A stretch of DNA of 64,000 nt from Sphaerolaimus hirsutus (Eukaryota > Nematoda > Chromadorea > Monhysterida > Sphaerolaimidae). The stretch is taken from positions 8,124,701-8,188,700 of the forward strand of contig OZ038450.1 in assembly GCA_964036195.1 (NCBI GenBank), in the 5' to 3' direction. Below are positions 47,467-58,842 of this stretch, piece after piece; positions within the stretch are counted from its first letter, which is position 1, and every line of letters starts with the position of its first letter. The notes under the pieces are model-generated. The model saw only the letters and a program-made list of their open reading frames with translations, was not told where the DNA came from and searched no databases. The position numbers were made by a program, and so were the translations under genes.

Positions 47467-47845
47467 CTGTTGCTCCAGGTGCCAGTGTTGGGCGCTGTGA
47501 ATTGAGTTTTAAAAATTGTGACGGGATTTTTTTCGGACCCACTAAAAAGAAACAATTAGTCATGGGCAGTGGCGTAACCAGGGGGTGTGGGGATCGATGT
47601 GGAAAATGGAAGAAAGATTCGATAATTTTTACCGGAATTGATGATATTTCGATCTGCAGAAATTGCTCAAAAACGATAGAAAGCTCAATGGCGACGCTGA
47701 AAATTCGATAAAATAAAATCGATCCTATCAAACGATTCCGTGTTCAGGGTCCAACGTTACCGCCGCTGCCACGTTTTTATTGTGTTTTTTATTTTAATTT
47801 TATTTTCTTGTAGAAACGATACCAAGTAAACCCTATCTCCCCCGG
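47467..47845. other. Intronic or intergenic, nothing recognised
   Basis: Spacer between the candidate exon and element M3. A short palindrome at 47128-47173 (GAAATCACATTATATACA) lies just before the candidate exon. Confidence 0.35.
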
Positions 47846-48293
47846 CAGGGACGTAGCCAGGATTTTTGAGCGGGGGGGGCGGATTGATACAGAGCTCGGC
47901 GAACGGGAGGGGACGGCGCCCCCTCCCCTAAAATTTTACCCCTGTAGTAAGGGAATGGCGCCATGGCGCTGGCACCATGCGTAGGCGCCACGCCATGGCG
48001 CTGGCGCCATTCGTTGGCGCCATGCCATGGCTCAACTGGCGCCAAAACAGCTGTAATTTACAGGATAAACAGCGACATGGACAAGAATTGAGTCCATTTT
48101 CATCGGCTTTGGGACTGCGGAGACTGGTCAGCCGAAAATATACGTTGCGTGATGGGAAAATGCGCGCTCGCGCGCAAAATTTTTTCAACTGTCGACAAAA
48201 TCGTCTTCTGGAAGTGCCATTTCTGGCACATTTTTTGGTTCGGCCCGGGAAGGGGGGGGGCGGCCGCCCCCCCCCCCCCTGGCTACGTCCTTG
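47846..48293. mobile_element. hAT-like element M3
   Basis: CAGGGACGTAGCCAGG to CCTGGCTACGTCCTTG with a perfect 8-bp duplication TCCCCCGG. The interior carries GGCGCCATGGCGCTGGCGCC palindromes and GCGCGCTCGCGCGC. Confidence 0.9.
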
Positions 48294-48351
48294 TCCCCCG
48301 GGCTCCATAAACACTTGGCACCCCGCTCAAAACTCCTGCCTACGCCACTGA

Positions 48352-51132
48352 TCATGGGTACAATACCGCTCTGCCGTCATCAAATGTCCACAGCGCATCC
48401 ACATCGGTCATGTTCACTTGTTCGTTTATGTCGCTGCATAGATCCGTGAATTCGATGTCGTTTGTGGGCGCCGGCGTGATGTGAAATGTTGCAATTATGC
48501 ACCTTCCAAATGCGCGCCTTTTGTCCATGAACCCTGTTAAACGAGATCCGTATATATTTAGCCACCGTGTATGTAAATATATTATTGCTGCGGTCATCTT
48601 CAATATTCACCAGCGGGGATGAACAAGCAGTCTCCAGGCTTTGAAATTGTCCACATCCACTTGACATTGGCCACGTCGGGCGTTTTGTACATGTTCACAA
48701 GCTCTGTGTCCAGGGTGACCACTCTGGTGCCACTCCTCGCGTGTGGCTGTAAAGGGTGCTTTTTATAAGTTAATAGTTTGTATGTCATTTGCATTTACCT
48801 ATTTGCATATCGTGTCTACTGTCACAGTATTTACAATCGGTGCCAAGTTTACACTTCGAAAACATTTCCCTCTCCCTTTTATTTTCCTCAAATATACTTA
48901 ATCAAAGAAAGAATCGAGCAGTCGAGTTTCAAAATTTGCAGCTGAGTTTAGTGTTGTGTTATAATAGGAGCCACGTTCACGTAGTGCTATTTTTGCCGTA
49001 CTCGCAACTAGCGTGTCAACTTTCCGATTTCCGTTTTCCTAAGCAAATTTTCTACAATTTTTCCGTTTTCCGGCATTTCATTTTTCCGTTCTCCAAGCGC
49101 AAAAATCCGCTTACCACCTCGTCGACTCTGAGCGGCGCGGCCTGGTCTGGTCTGATCAGCATCCAGTCGACCCTGCCAGCCAACGTGCACGCGAGTCTGT
49201 GGTCGGCGGCGGCGCGCACCCTGCCCGCGCTGGGGCCCGAGCTCTGCCACAGGTCCAGCGAGCGGATCGATGCGGCCTTGTCGAGCACGGACGCTCTGCT
49301 GAGACACTGGGCGAAGCGCGACAGCTGCGTGATGGTTGGGTGCGCGCAGTGCGATCAATGTGTTCTAGCTTTGAATTGATTTCTAGGTATGTTATGACTT
49401 TGTGGTGCCGTTTCGATATTCGATGCAAAAATGTTTGTCGACGTGATCAATTTGTAATATTTATGACGGCCCACACGCTAGCCGACACGTGTGTCAACTG
49501 GTCTGTATCAACTCGACTTCTGCTTCACGTGTCGCAGAGCGATCTCCAGATGCACATGCGGCAATGTTGGAAATCAAATAGTATGTACGTCATGTGTTGG
49601 AAGGAAGGTCGCTCTGCGACACATAAAGCCGAAATCTGAGTTGACACAGCTGTGTCAACTAGTGTGCAGGCCACCAATATAGTGTTCTATTTTCGGCCCC
49701 CACCTCGAACTGTTCACTCATTTCTCGGGGCATTGGTGCATCAAGCAGCCAATCATCATAGTGGTAATTCTTGAGGAAGCGTGTAAAATTCATCAGTTGG
49801 ACGCTTGTCTCTCCCGATACTGTCGTTTCCACTGGCACGTTCAGCTTCCCATACAGCTGGTTCTCGCGCTGCATTTTTTTTACAAATTTTTAAGGTTCAT
49901 TTAAGGCTGATTTTTTTGGTTACTGTGACATGGGCCCACACACAATAGTTGACATCGCTGGTAAATGTCAACTGAATGTCAACTAAATAACACAAAAAAG
50001 TGTTTATAAGCATCACATATAACAGAAACAACGAAAAATAAGTGTCACGATATGAAATGAACTATGCTGTGCCTGTATCACTTTAGAAATGTTGAAATCA
50101 CATAACCAAAATTTAGTTGACACGAATCTTGATGTCAACTAGTATGTGTGAACCCATTGCAAGTCACGCCGATCAATTAACATCAATGAAGTGAATACTG
50201 AGCAGCCACACCGTAGCTAACCGACTTGGGGCTCACCCTACAAGCTACAACATGCCTTACTGCCCATGCTATGCCGCACCTCGCATGAACTCACCCTGTC
50301 ACCCAACGTCTCATTTGCCTCGTCAATGTTGTACACGTTGTGCAGCAGACATGGCAGCCGTCCTACAGCACACACTTCTGCAAAGTGTACCGCGCTTGTG
50401 TTCTCGCTGAGGGTCTTCAATCGGCCGTCGGGTGCCCGTTGGAAACCTGTGCTTGAAGGTCGTTTGGCACTATTTTTATGTGTGTAGAAGCTAGAGGGGG
50501 GGGGGTATTCCGGAATAGATAGCACATCGCTCCTCCTGAGGGATTGCGGGATTCAATATATCGCTAATAGGAAAATTCAATATATCAGAAAATCGTTAAA
50601 ATAGGTGAACCTATGTATATAAGCACATAAAATACCAAATTAGCTGAAAATACGACAAGAAAATTTTGAGTCAGTTGCTATCGGAATTGGGGAACTTTTA
50701 TTCCCACGCTGGGCAAGTATAATAGGGCAATCCCAAATTACGACACATGAACTAGTGATTTTGATGGTTAAAATGAGCAAAAATTCATAAAAATTAATGA
50801 TTTTGAGAAAAAGTTGGGGCAAAATTTTTCAAACATTGCCCCGGATAGCTATATAGGTTGCTGGGCGATCTGGGGACGGGGTAACATCCCAACCCTCAAA
50901 CTCCCCATCCGGTTAAGACCACTAGCTTTAGATACTCACCGAGCGGTCTCAGGTGCCCCTTGGGGACCCCTCTAGCCTGCTGCTTGCCCGTCGCTGGAGG
51001 GAACGTATGCGCGTCAGTTCTTTGGTCCTTTATGAATTTGGTGCCCGCGGCCAGGCCAGGTTTTTTGGCGCCGCGCGCCGCAGCGACTAGCGAAACTGCT
51101 ATCACGCATACAATAAATTTGTTCATTCTCAT
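48352..51132 (-). CDS. Secreted or ER JmjC-fold protein lacking iron ligands
   Basis: Exons 51132-50940, 50446-50295, 49868-49704, 49324-49115, 48746-48611, 48533-48352 join in phase (345 residues). A signal peptide (MNKFIVCVIAVSLVAAARG) leads. PKGHLRPLG, the HFAEVCAVGRLPCLLHNV segment, FLKNYHYDDWLLDA, LDLWQSSG and the strand KPGDCLFIPAG follow the order of cupin-8/JmjC hydroxylase-like proteins. The usual HxD after LWxSSG is replaced by GRVRAAADH, and the distal His after FIP is missing (FIPAGFMDKRRAFG), so it is probably not an active oxygenase. The terminal stop may instead be bypassed to an exon at 47333-47466. Introns 2 and 3 contain family B elements. Confidence 0.65.
48747..49114. other. 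JmjC-like intron 4
   Basis: AT-rich intron. A fragment of the TTTCCGTTTTCC repeat J lies at 49016-49110 next to the exon 4 donor. Confidence 0.45.
49466..49676. mobile_element. Family B1 element in JmjC-like intron 3
   Basis: Ends GGCCCACACGCTAGCCGACA and GTGTCAACTAGTGTGCAGGC with the CGCAGAGCGATCTCC subterminal palindrome. It ends 28 bases from the exon 3 donor. Confidence 0.7.
49921..50155. mobile_element. Family B2 element in JmjC-like intron 2 (arm B)
   Basis: Ends CCCACACACAATAGTTGACA and TGTCAACTAGTATGTGTGAA, the allele of 46596-46833. It fills over half of the 426-base intron. Confidence 0.7.
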
Positions 51133-51336
51133 CTAACGTGTCGCCAACGTTGTTTGTCAAATAAATCACGTTTAGTGTGCGCGTTCCACTTTAGAACTGA
51201 CAGCAGATGCGTGCAGCGGGGCCACGTTGAACTGTGCTTGTTGGCGCGGCACGTGTCACAAGCTGTCGCCGTGCTGAGCGACCACCGGGCACTAATGTCC
51301 TCATGCGTACATTTTCGTTGGCGGTATGTCATGAAT

Positions 51337-52719
51337 CAGGGGTATCTTGAATTTTGACCCTCCGAGTGGTTGGATAGATAGCAAATCGCTCCTCCGGAGG
51401 GATAGTAGCTGAAAAATTTTCTGGGGGGGGTGGTTGTGGTGGTTCGATATATAGGCTTTTTCGGGGCATAGAAGGAAGAAAAGGGAGAAAAATCGCTAAA
51501 AGTAGGTGTAAAATAGCTCAAAATGGGTATACAAGAGCATATAAACACCTTCCCGGTCAAGTAAGCCACCCATTTTTTTATTTCATTTCGGAAGCTATAT
51601 CTCGGACTATGGTGGGGTTATAGAGCTGAAACTTTGTGAATATATACTTGTAACATCCCTCTACTCTGCATCAATGGGGGAAGCATGGCGACCAACTACA
51701 GGGTGGGTCGCCCTATATGCAACAATTTTTTGCCAGGTTTTCAGTGTCCCAAACAAGTACACCACCCCCTTGATTAGCTACACTAAAGGGGCTGTATCTC
51801 CAGTTGTGGGGGTTGTAGAAAGCTAAAATTTTAGGGGTATCTTGGTAACACCCACCCCCATAATACGCCAGTGGGGCAGCTCCCGACAAGCCACTACAGT
51901 TTGTGCCGCACTGTATAAAGTTGTTTTTTTTGTTAAAAACGACCCAAGTGTCCCAAGTAAGTTCATCTCTTAAAGGAATTTAAAAAATTTTTTGAGAACA
52001 TACCTTATATAAAAACTATATCAGGTTTTCACCCTACTTCTGCTAATTAAAATTTTTTCCTTTGTTTAGCCACCCCCATCATAAATGACAGACCAAAAAT
52101 GTCACTTTTAACCAATTTTTTGTTCCACACTTTAAAAGTTGGTTTACAAAGTTCAGTAGAGGAGGGTATAAGGTTCAAAGTTATGTAAAGAACATGACCT
52201 CCAAAATGGCGACATAAGTAAATTTATTCGGGTGGAATGAAAACGTGAAAATTCTGTATATTTTTGTTCCTGCAATGACATCATTATGACATCATAGAAT
52301 TCACCCCAAATAAATTTCCTTATATTGCCATTTTGGAGGTCATGTTGTTTACGTAACTTTGAGATATAGCTTCCGAAGTGAAAGAAAAAAATGGGTGGCT
52401 TACTTGACCGGGAAGGTGTTTAGTACTTAAAATAGCTGAAAATAGGCACTTAGATGCATGAACTAGTGATTTTGGAGGTGAAAATCCATATATAGGTATG
52501 AAAAATAGCGATTTTGAGCAAAAATTGGGGTATAGTTTCTGAAAAATCGCTCCAGATAGGTAGATAGCTGGGCGATTTGGGGGGGGGGTTAGGGGGTAGT
52601 AGCCCAAAATTTTGTCTCTGGGATAGATAGATAGCTGAGCGGCCTCCGGGATAAATAGATAGCTGGGCGGTTTGGGGGGGGGGGTAACCCCCCCAACCCC
52701 CCCCCATTCGAGACCCCTG
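51337..52719. mobile_element. hAT-like MITE, family L, split by element H (arm B)
   Basis: Starts CAGGGGTATC, ends GAGACCCCTG, with a perfect 8-bp duplication TCATGAAT. It is the allele of 43321-44472. Confidence 0.88.
51549..52424. mobile_element. Foldback element H, intact, only in arm B
   Basis: AAACACCTTCCCGGTCAAGT and its complement bound 0.88 kb of long inverted arms. Arm A lacks it at the matching GAGCATATAGTACT site. The family relates to 18208-19878. Confidence 0.75.
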
Positions 52720-53539
52720 TCATGAATTCGTGAACTGAATTAGTGTCGATACGGGGTTTGAGTAATTGCCCTGTTTTTACTTCAATTCGCAACAGTCTTT
52801 ATCAGTGTTTTCTAAATATTGCCTATGAAATTGAAGCTCAACATCCTTGTTGGTCTGTCAGCAACCGAAGCGAGTACTTTGTATTTACGTTTTGTTGATG
52901 TCGTCGGTTGTGTATTTACTTGCGTCATTGCCAATGGTTTCTAATTTTGGTACATTTTTTTGTTCTGTATGTAGTGACAACGATCATTACAAAACACACA
53001 AATACAAACAAAAAACAAATACAAAATACGATTTTTCACAACAGTCATAGAATTATTCAGAATGTTTATGCAGTTTAGGTTAATTTAGTAAATGCTACTT
53101 AAGTAACTGTTAAAATAATCCACTTGAAATCATTCTACATCAAATGTTACACAGAACAAAAAATAATCGATTTCCGGAATGTTCTATTTATTTCACCAAG
53201 TATTCCACAATTGGATACTCAAATCTGAAGCAAGCTGCTACATTTGCGCACTATTATTTTGCTGAACTACCTCCAAATAAGCCCCGCCCCTACTCTAAAT
53301 TATTATTGTCCCTTTACAAAGAATGACAGGTGGTCAGCTTCCATGTGTATTCCTTCCTATGTGTAGGTGACTTCCCATAGTAACTAAGTCTAAGTAGGTA
53401 AATTGATTGGTATCACATGATTGACACTACATTTCCATTTGTATTGTTCACCCCTGCCAAGCCCTTAGCCCCTGTAGTCTGCGTGCAGTAAAACCAGTTT
53501 ATGAAGAAAATACATATAAGACTACTCATCTACTAGTCC
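52720..53539. other. Shared spacer between JmjC-like and receptor genes
   Basis: Matches 42761-43320 and the sequence before it in arm A. Small ORFs here are not conserved in frame between arms, and no gene is recognised. Confidence 0.4.
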
Positions 53540-53659
53540 GAGACCCTGTAAAATGTCAAACGTACGTTTGCCATTTTACCAGGCATTTTACATGACTTTT
53601 GACACTTTGCATGACATTTGTCATTTTACAGCCCATTTTACACGGTCTGGAACTGCCCC
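53540..53659 (-). mobile_element. Introner-family element, allele of c8, interrupted
   Basis: TAGTCCGAGACCCTGTAAAA to GGTCTGGAACTGCCCC. It continues after the K3' insertion at 54365. Confidence 0.7.
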
Positions 53660-54364
53660 TAGGGTTGGCCGATGTTTTTTTTTAAACGTTTTTTATTAAA
53701 AAAAAACGTTTTTTTTTAAAAAAAAACATGACGTCCGAAATGTTTTTTTTTTAAAAAAAACATCGACCGAAATTTTTAGTACTAAGCACTAGGTATTTTG
53801 CAAAATTTTTGCGCGCAAGCGCGCAATTTCACACACAAATTGACATTGGTGGTTGTTTTCATTGGTTTTGTGGCATTTTTAGTATCAAAGTATCCATTTA
53901 TATATGCCACCATGGGTTAATAAGCCGTCATATGTTGCTGTAGTATATAATATTGAGGTAATGTGCTTCCATGTACCTCCACAGTGTGTAACTTCACTCC
54001 CAAAGTAACAACCTTGTTTTATAACCTTGTTTGATCACTATTCTGTGCCAAAATTTACCTGAAGTCACGAACATTTGACTATAAGGCGATATACGAACAA
54101 TATGTCGACGAAAAATGGATATTTTTGACACAAATCACCACTTATAATGCTATCCCATGGCTCCACATACATTATATGGTCATATATAACATCACAGGGT
54201 ATTGCCACTGTCTGATATACCTATATATGTTGACACAAGGTCATATCTGGGAGCTTTTAAAAAAAAACGTTTTTTATTAAAAAAAAACGTTTTTTATTTA
54301 AAAAAAACGTTTTTTTTTAAAAAAAAACATCGAGTTAAAAAAAAACGTTTTTTTTCCAACCCTA
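53660..54364. mobile_element. hAT-like element K3', only in arm B
   Basis: TAGGGTTGGCCGATG to CCAACCCTA with a perfect 8-bp duplication ACTGCCCC. It sits inside the introner at the receptor 3' end. The arm A site is uninterrupted, while arm A has its own K3 elsewhere. Confidence 0.9.
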
Positions 54365-56583
54365 ACTGCCCCCATGACAATTTCCTTGAACGCTGCTATG
54401 CCGAACCTTGGTGGACAGTGTCCCTTTGCAGCCAGCAGGCATCAAATACATATTGATGAATTCCATTCGCAAATCCAAGTTGAAATAGAGATAGACGAAT
54501 GGATTTATCACCGCGGCCAAGTACACCAGAAACACGGACATTGTGGTCAGAATAGATGATATTGAAAATGGGATGGGAGCTATCCTGCGAAATGTTAATG
54601 TAAGATCTAAATAAATCTTGAACGGTGTGTAGCTCAATAAATATGTAGCTATTGGACTTCTATTTGATTCGATTGAAAATTTATCATGAAGTATGTTTTA
54701 TCAACTACTGCAGTAGGCAGTTATTGTATTTATGTCCCGTGTAGTTATGTGCAAGCGTCAAAAAGCAAAAAGCGCCGTGGTGCTTTTGGCGCTATTTTTG
54801 AGGTGTGCCACGAATAAATTGCCTGGCGGTGGCGCTCGGCGCTAGCGCAAAACCAAAAAAAGCGGCGTGGCGCTTGGCGCTGGTGGTCGGAATAGCGTCA
54901 TGGCGCTTGGCGCCACTATCCTGGCTCTTTTAACATCGCTAGTTCAGTGGCAAGCTTGAACTCACCATGTAAATTGGTAGAGGGACTGGGCAAACACTTG
55001 TGGTAAAGTGACAACGGCACCAATCAGTAGAAGCCTCTGTTCGATATTCTGATTTCGTTGATTGCCTGTCGTCACCACCCTTATTTTGCGGTCGTTATAG
55101 TACTGAAATCAAATGCGAATATAAATATTCTGTAAACTCGCCGGTTTTTTAACTGCACCTGGTCCCAGTCCCAGACCCTGTAAAATGCCCTGTGAAGTGT
55201 CCAATAGCATGAAAGTGTCCAAGGTCATGTAAAATGCCCGGTGAAATGGCAACCTTTGACACTTTGCATGACATTTTACATTTTACAGGGTTTGGGACTG
55301 CCACCTGGTGTCAAAATGCCCACCTTGAAAATGGCCACCAGGTACAGGAGCACAGTGCATCCAGCCAGCACACTTTGGTACCCTAGATCCGAAATCTGCG
55401 TAGAATATCGGTATCGGTAAATTTTTTACATGCGTGACAACAGTGAAGCTCACGTAAATCCATCGAAGTCCCCATGGGTTGGATGTATTCGTGTATCTGT
55501 ACTCATATGGCGTCCCTTCATTGAAAATGTGATACTGGCAACAGTCCATCAGCTGTGGTATACGCATCAGGAATGGCAGCACAAAACTGACTACGCAGCA
55601 CTTGACCGCCGTGTTTGTGGTGAACAGCTGCATGGCATTTTTTAACGCCTCTTGATTAAGTTGTTGTGTTTAGGGTGTTAACTTTCCGTTTTCCGAAGAA
55701 AAGTTTTTCCATTTTCCGATTTCTGGCTGCTTAATTTTGTCCATTTTTCCACCTCATTTTCCATATTTTCTCCAGCAAAATTTCTGCTCATTTTTCCATT
55801 TCCAGAATTTTTTTGCAATTTCTCATGCAAATTTGGCTTTCCGGTGTCTGGCATTTCATTTTTTTGTTTTCTGGCCAGTTTAAAAAAATTTGCGTGCAGA
55901 AACTGCACGAAAAAAAGTGCAGAAAATCTTCCCATTTCTGTTTTCCATAAAAAAAATTTTAGACCCTAGTTTGTGCCCTTCTCATTTATTTTGCAATGCC
56001 GTGCCGACTCACTGCTTTCACTTTAACAGGCTCAGCGATTGCAATAAGCCTGTTGATTCCAATGAAAAACTGATGGAACATTGTAGACAAGTATGTGACA
56101 TTGTTTAGGTAGATAAGTATAAAAGACACCAGGGGGCAGTCCCAGACCCTGTAAAATGTCAAATGTCATGCAAAGTGTCAGAAGACATGGAAAATGCCCT
56201 GCAAAATGGCAAACGTACGTTTTCACAGTGTACGTACGTACACGTAGGCAAACGTACGTAGTGGCATTTTACATGACTTTTGGCACTTTGCATGACATTT
56301 GACATTTTACAGGGTCTGGGACTGGCACCAGATGCTTTTCTTCAGAAAAGGGTCGCAGTCCATCCATGAAAAAGTTGTCACAGATCATTATGAATCCCAT
56401 TGAAATGTCGCTGACCGCCATACTCCTCGCAAGTGTAAAGAATGGCCCAGAAAATTTTCCATTGCGATTTTTTATCAACAGCACAAAGCACAGGATGTAA
56501 CAGAATATACCAGTTGGCAGCGTGATGATGCACGCGTCCTTTATAATTAATTTAAAAATCAACGACCAATTTAGCGACCACAT
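54362..56583 (-). CDS. Seven-transmembrane receptor, arm B copy
   Basis: Exons 56583-56329, 56129-56013, 55627-55430, 55395-55324, 55102-54966, 54584-54362 match arm A exon by exon with only scattered changes (for example I for L in TM1) and keep frame (333 residues). The C-terminus differs: the ORF stops in the first codon of the inserted K3' element (54362-54364), so the arm B protein is 31 residues shorter than arm A. All exon borders coincide with arm A, including the introner intron at 56130-56328. Confidence 0.75.
55168..55313 (-). mobile_element. Introner-family element, allele of c7
   Basis: CCCAGTCCCAGACCCTGTAA to GGGTTTGGGACTGCCACC in receptor intron 4. It keeps the ends but has an altered middle relative to 40942-41079. 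Confidence 0.75.
56130..56328 (-). mobile_element. Introner, allele of c6, equals receptor intron 1 (arm B)
   Basis: Same insertion point as arm A with CACCAG at both edges. It is 199 bases against 171, with an extra ACGTACGTACACGTAGGC stretch at the hairpin tip. Flanking codons are unchanged, so intron length varies freely while the borders are kept. Confidence 0.8.
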
Positions 56584-57900
56584 TTTCACGTTTGCAATTT
56601 ACTGTCCAACTGTAACTTGCCTAAAACATTCTAAAAATATGATTTCAATATCATCTGTCAACTGATTAACTGCAAATGTTAACTCCGACACCGTAATTCC
56701 TTGAATAAATTCTCCGGGGAATTATTCTTCATCAGGTAGCTTTCATAGGAGAGTTAGGCAGGAACGCTTCAAGCCGATATCGCTAGTTAAGTTGGCATTG
56801 CTTCAGTCACATTTTTTTCAAAAAACAACAACGAACACTCAAAGTCGTTGTTAATATGAATCACGCAATATGCTGATGCATTTATGTATACTCCGTGGAC
56901 CGAAAGTATGCTTCCAAAATTACATAAATATGTCTTGATCGATATCTTAGGCGAGCTGGGTAAATACTTTACAAGCACATTCATATTAAAAATTCAAAAA
57001 AGAAAGAGGCGGAGTCGCGTACATGCGACGAATGTTTTTTTCCTGAAAGGTTTTCTCTTTTTTGATTTCATTAACGATAACGTCCTGATGGAGTGTTTCC
57101 TTCAGAAGAATGCATAGGCTGCGGTCCGCGGAGTTAAAAGACAAAACGTTGCCAGCAAGTGATGCCGTGGGAATCACTTTATTTTGTTCTATCTAGATAC
57201 CTAGATCTTTACTCAAATTGGTAAGTACAATTTTGAAGTGTGGACATGAAATTTCCTTACAATCTGTTTGAACTTGACAGTGGTTTTCTGTCATCTGTTA
57301 TCTTACTATTCAAATTGTGTACAGCCTTTGGATTATCAATTGACTATGCACAACGTCGTTCTTTACATTCGCCACCTATAAAATTTATTTTGATGGAGCA
57401 GTTATTCAAGTGGGCTACTTTTCTAACATAGTTTAGGTTGCGAGCAATTAGTGGGTGATGGTAGCTGACGGAAGTTTTCAATAATTACACTCAGGAAGTT
57501 AAACGCCCTGTTTTGATGCGATTAAGTCAATATTTGTCACCGTAATAAAGGTCAACTCAACAGTCACTTCCTTCAATAATTTGCTTTCACACGTCACCCG
57601 CAAAAGCGCTCAGTGGATTGTTCCAATAATTGTGGGTTGAATGTTTTTGAAAAATATGGTGATCACATTACAATTCATGAGTGATTAAGATATAAGTTAT
57701 GTTATGGCTGATTCCAATTGGCTTATTTGCATACCATAAACACGGTTACACGGAGGCCAGACCACTTTAAATGCTAGTGCTTTACATGCTGGGAAAAGCA
57801 CAGTTAAAATGCTGCAGTGCCTCATTTTAATTGCTGCTGTGCTACAGTTTACATGCCAGTATGAAATTTTCTCATACCACTCATTTTACACCCTTTCAAA

Positions 57901-58842
57901 GCCAAAAGATTGCTGACATATGTCCAGAAACACACAGTCAATGTAGTCTAAAAAGTCTCAAATACACTCATTTAAACTGGTTTGCCGCACGGCACAATGG
58001 GCTTCGCGATCATGTGAATACAGGTAGAAAATTATGTTTAGCATGTAGCACTGAAAATTGCAAAATACCTAGCAGTGTGACCCATATACTATATACATGT
58101 CAAAACTTAGACAGAATGCGAAATGACATTGCCACTCTTAAATGTGTGTATAACTGTACATCTAAATATGACTTGCTTGATGGAAATGTTTGTAGCAGAC
58201 ACAGAGATTTGATAGATAAGTTGGTTTGCACTGGGTTATACTTTCGTGGATAGCGCTGGTAATTGAATGCTGCTGTAAATGGTAGATGAGTGCTGAGTAT
58301 CGCTATCACCTAAGTCTGAATAATACTCAGTCGGGGTGATTGTATATATATTCATGCAAGGTCATTTGACATTTACAGCAGTATGTTTGCATGGGCAATG
58401 CTGTGACATCGATGTGATGATTTACAGAATAAAGACAAAAAAAAAAATTCATTTTAAATAATATGTTAAAATTGCATTAGATCAAAATTTGTAAAAGAAT
58501 CAATTACCTGTATGTGAAAATTAAACTTCTAATGAGAAAACCCCCAAATTTTTCAGATCATGGAATGAACATCATTTTCCAGGTCATAAATCACTTTGGA
58601 TTTGGGTGGTGTGCCATTGGCAGAATGCTCGATAACAAAGGGTGATTGAAGTAATGTTAGGTGACATTCTTTATGTTTTTGTTGACATTGGAATTTGTTA
58701 ATTCTTGTGTTGATGTTTATATATATTTCCTATATACTGTATCCTGTGCGGAAGGACCAGACCTAATCTTGGCTGTCCCTTATGTATGAGTAAAAATGCT
58801 AGTACGTTGATCCGCTCTACCTTTAATTAAATTAAATTAAAT
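57901..58842 (+). mobile_element. 5'-truncated LINE retrotransposon, only in arm B
   Basis: An ORF end (to 58253) encodes the C-terminal zinc-knuckle-like tail of a LINE reverse transcriptase (CLACSTENC then THILYTC). A 3' untranslated region and a TTAAA repeat tail at 58815-58842 follow. Arm A lacks it within foldback O. Confidence 0.75.

Noticed and set aside
47479-47500. AGGTGCCAGTG as another introner copy
   Set aside because: Only the first bases match; the CCCAGACCCTG block, the inner hairpin and the partner end are missing.
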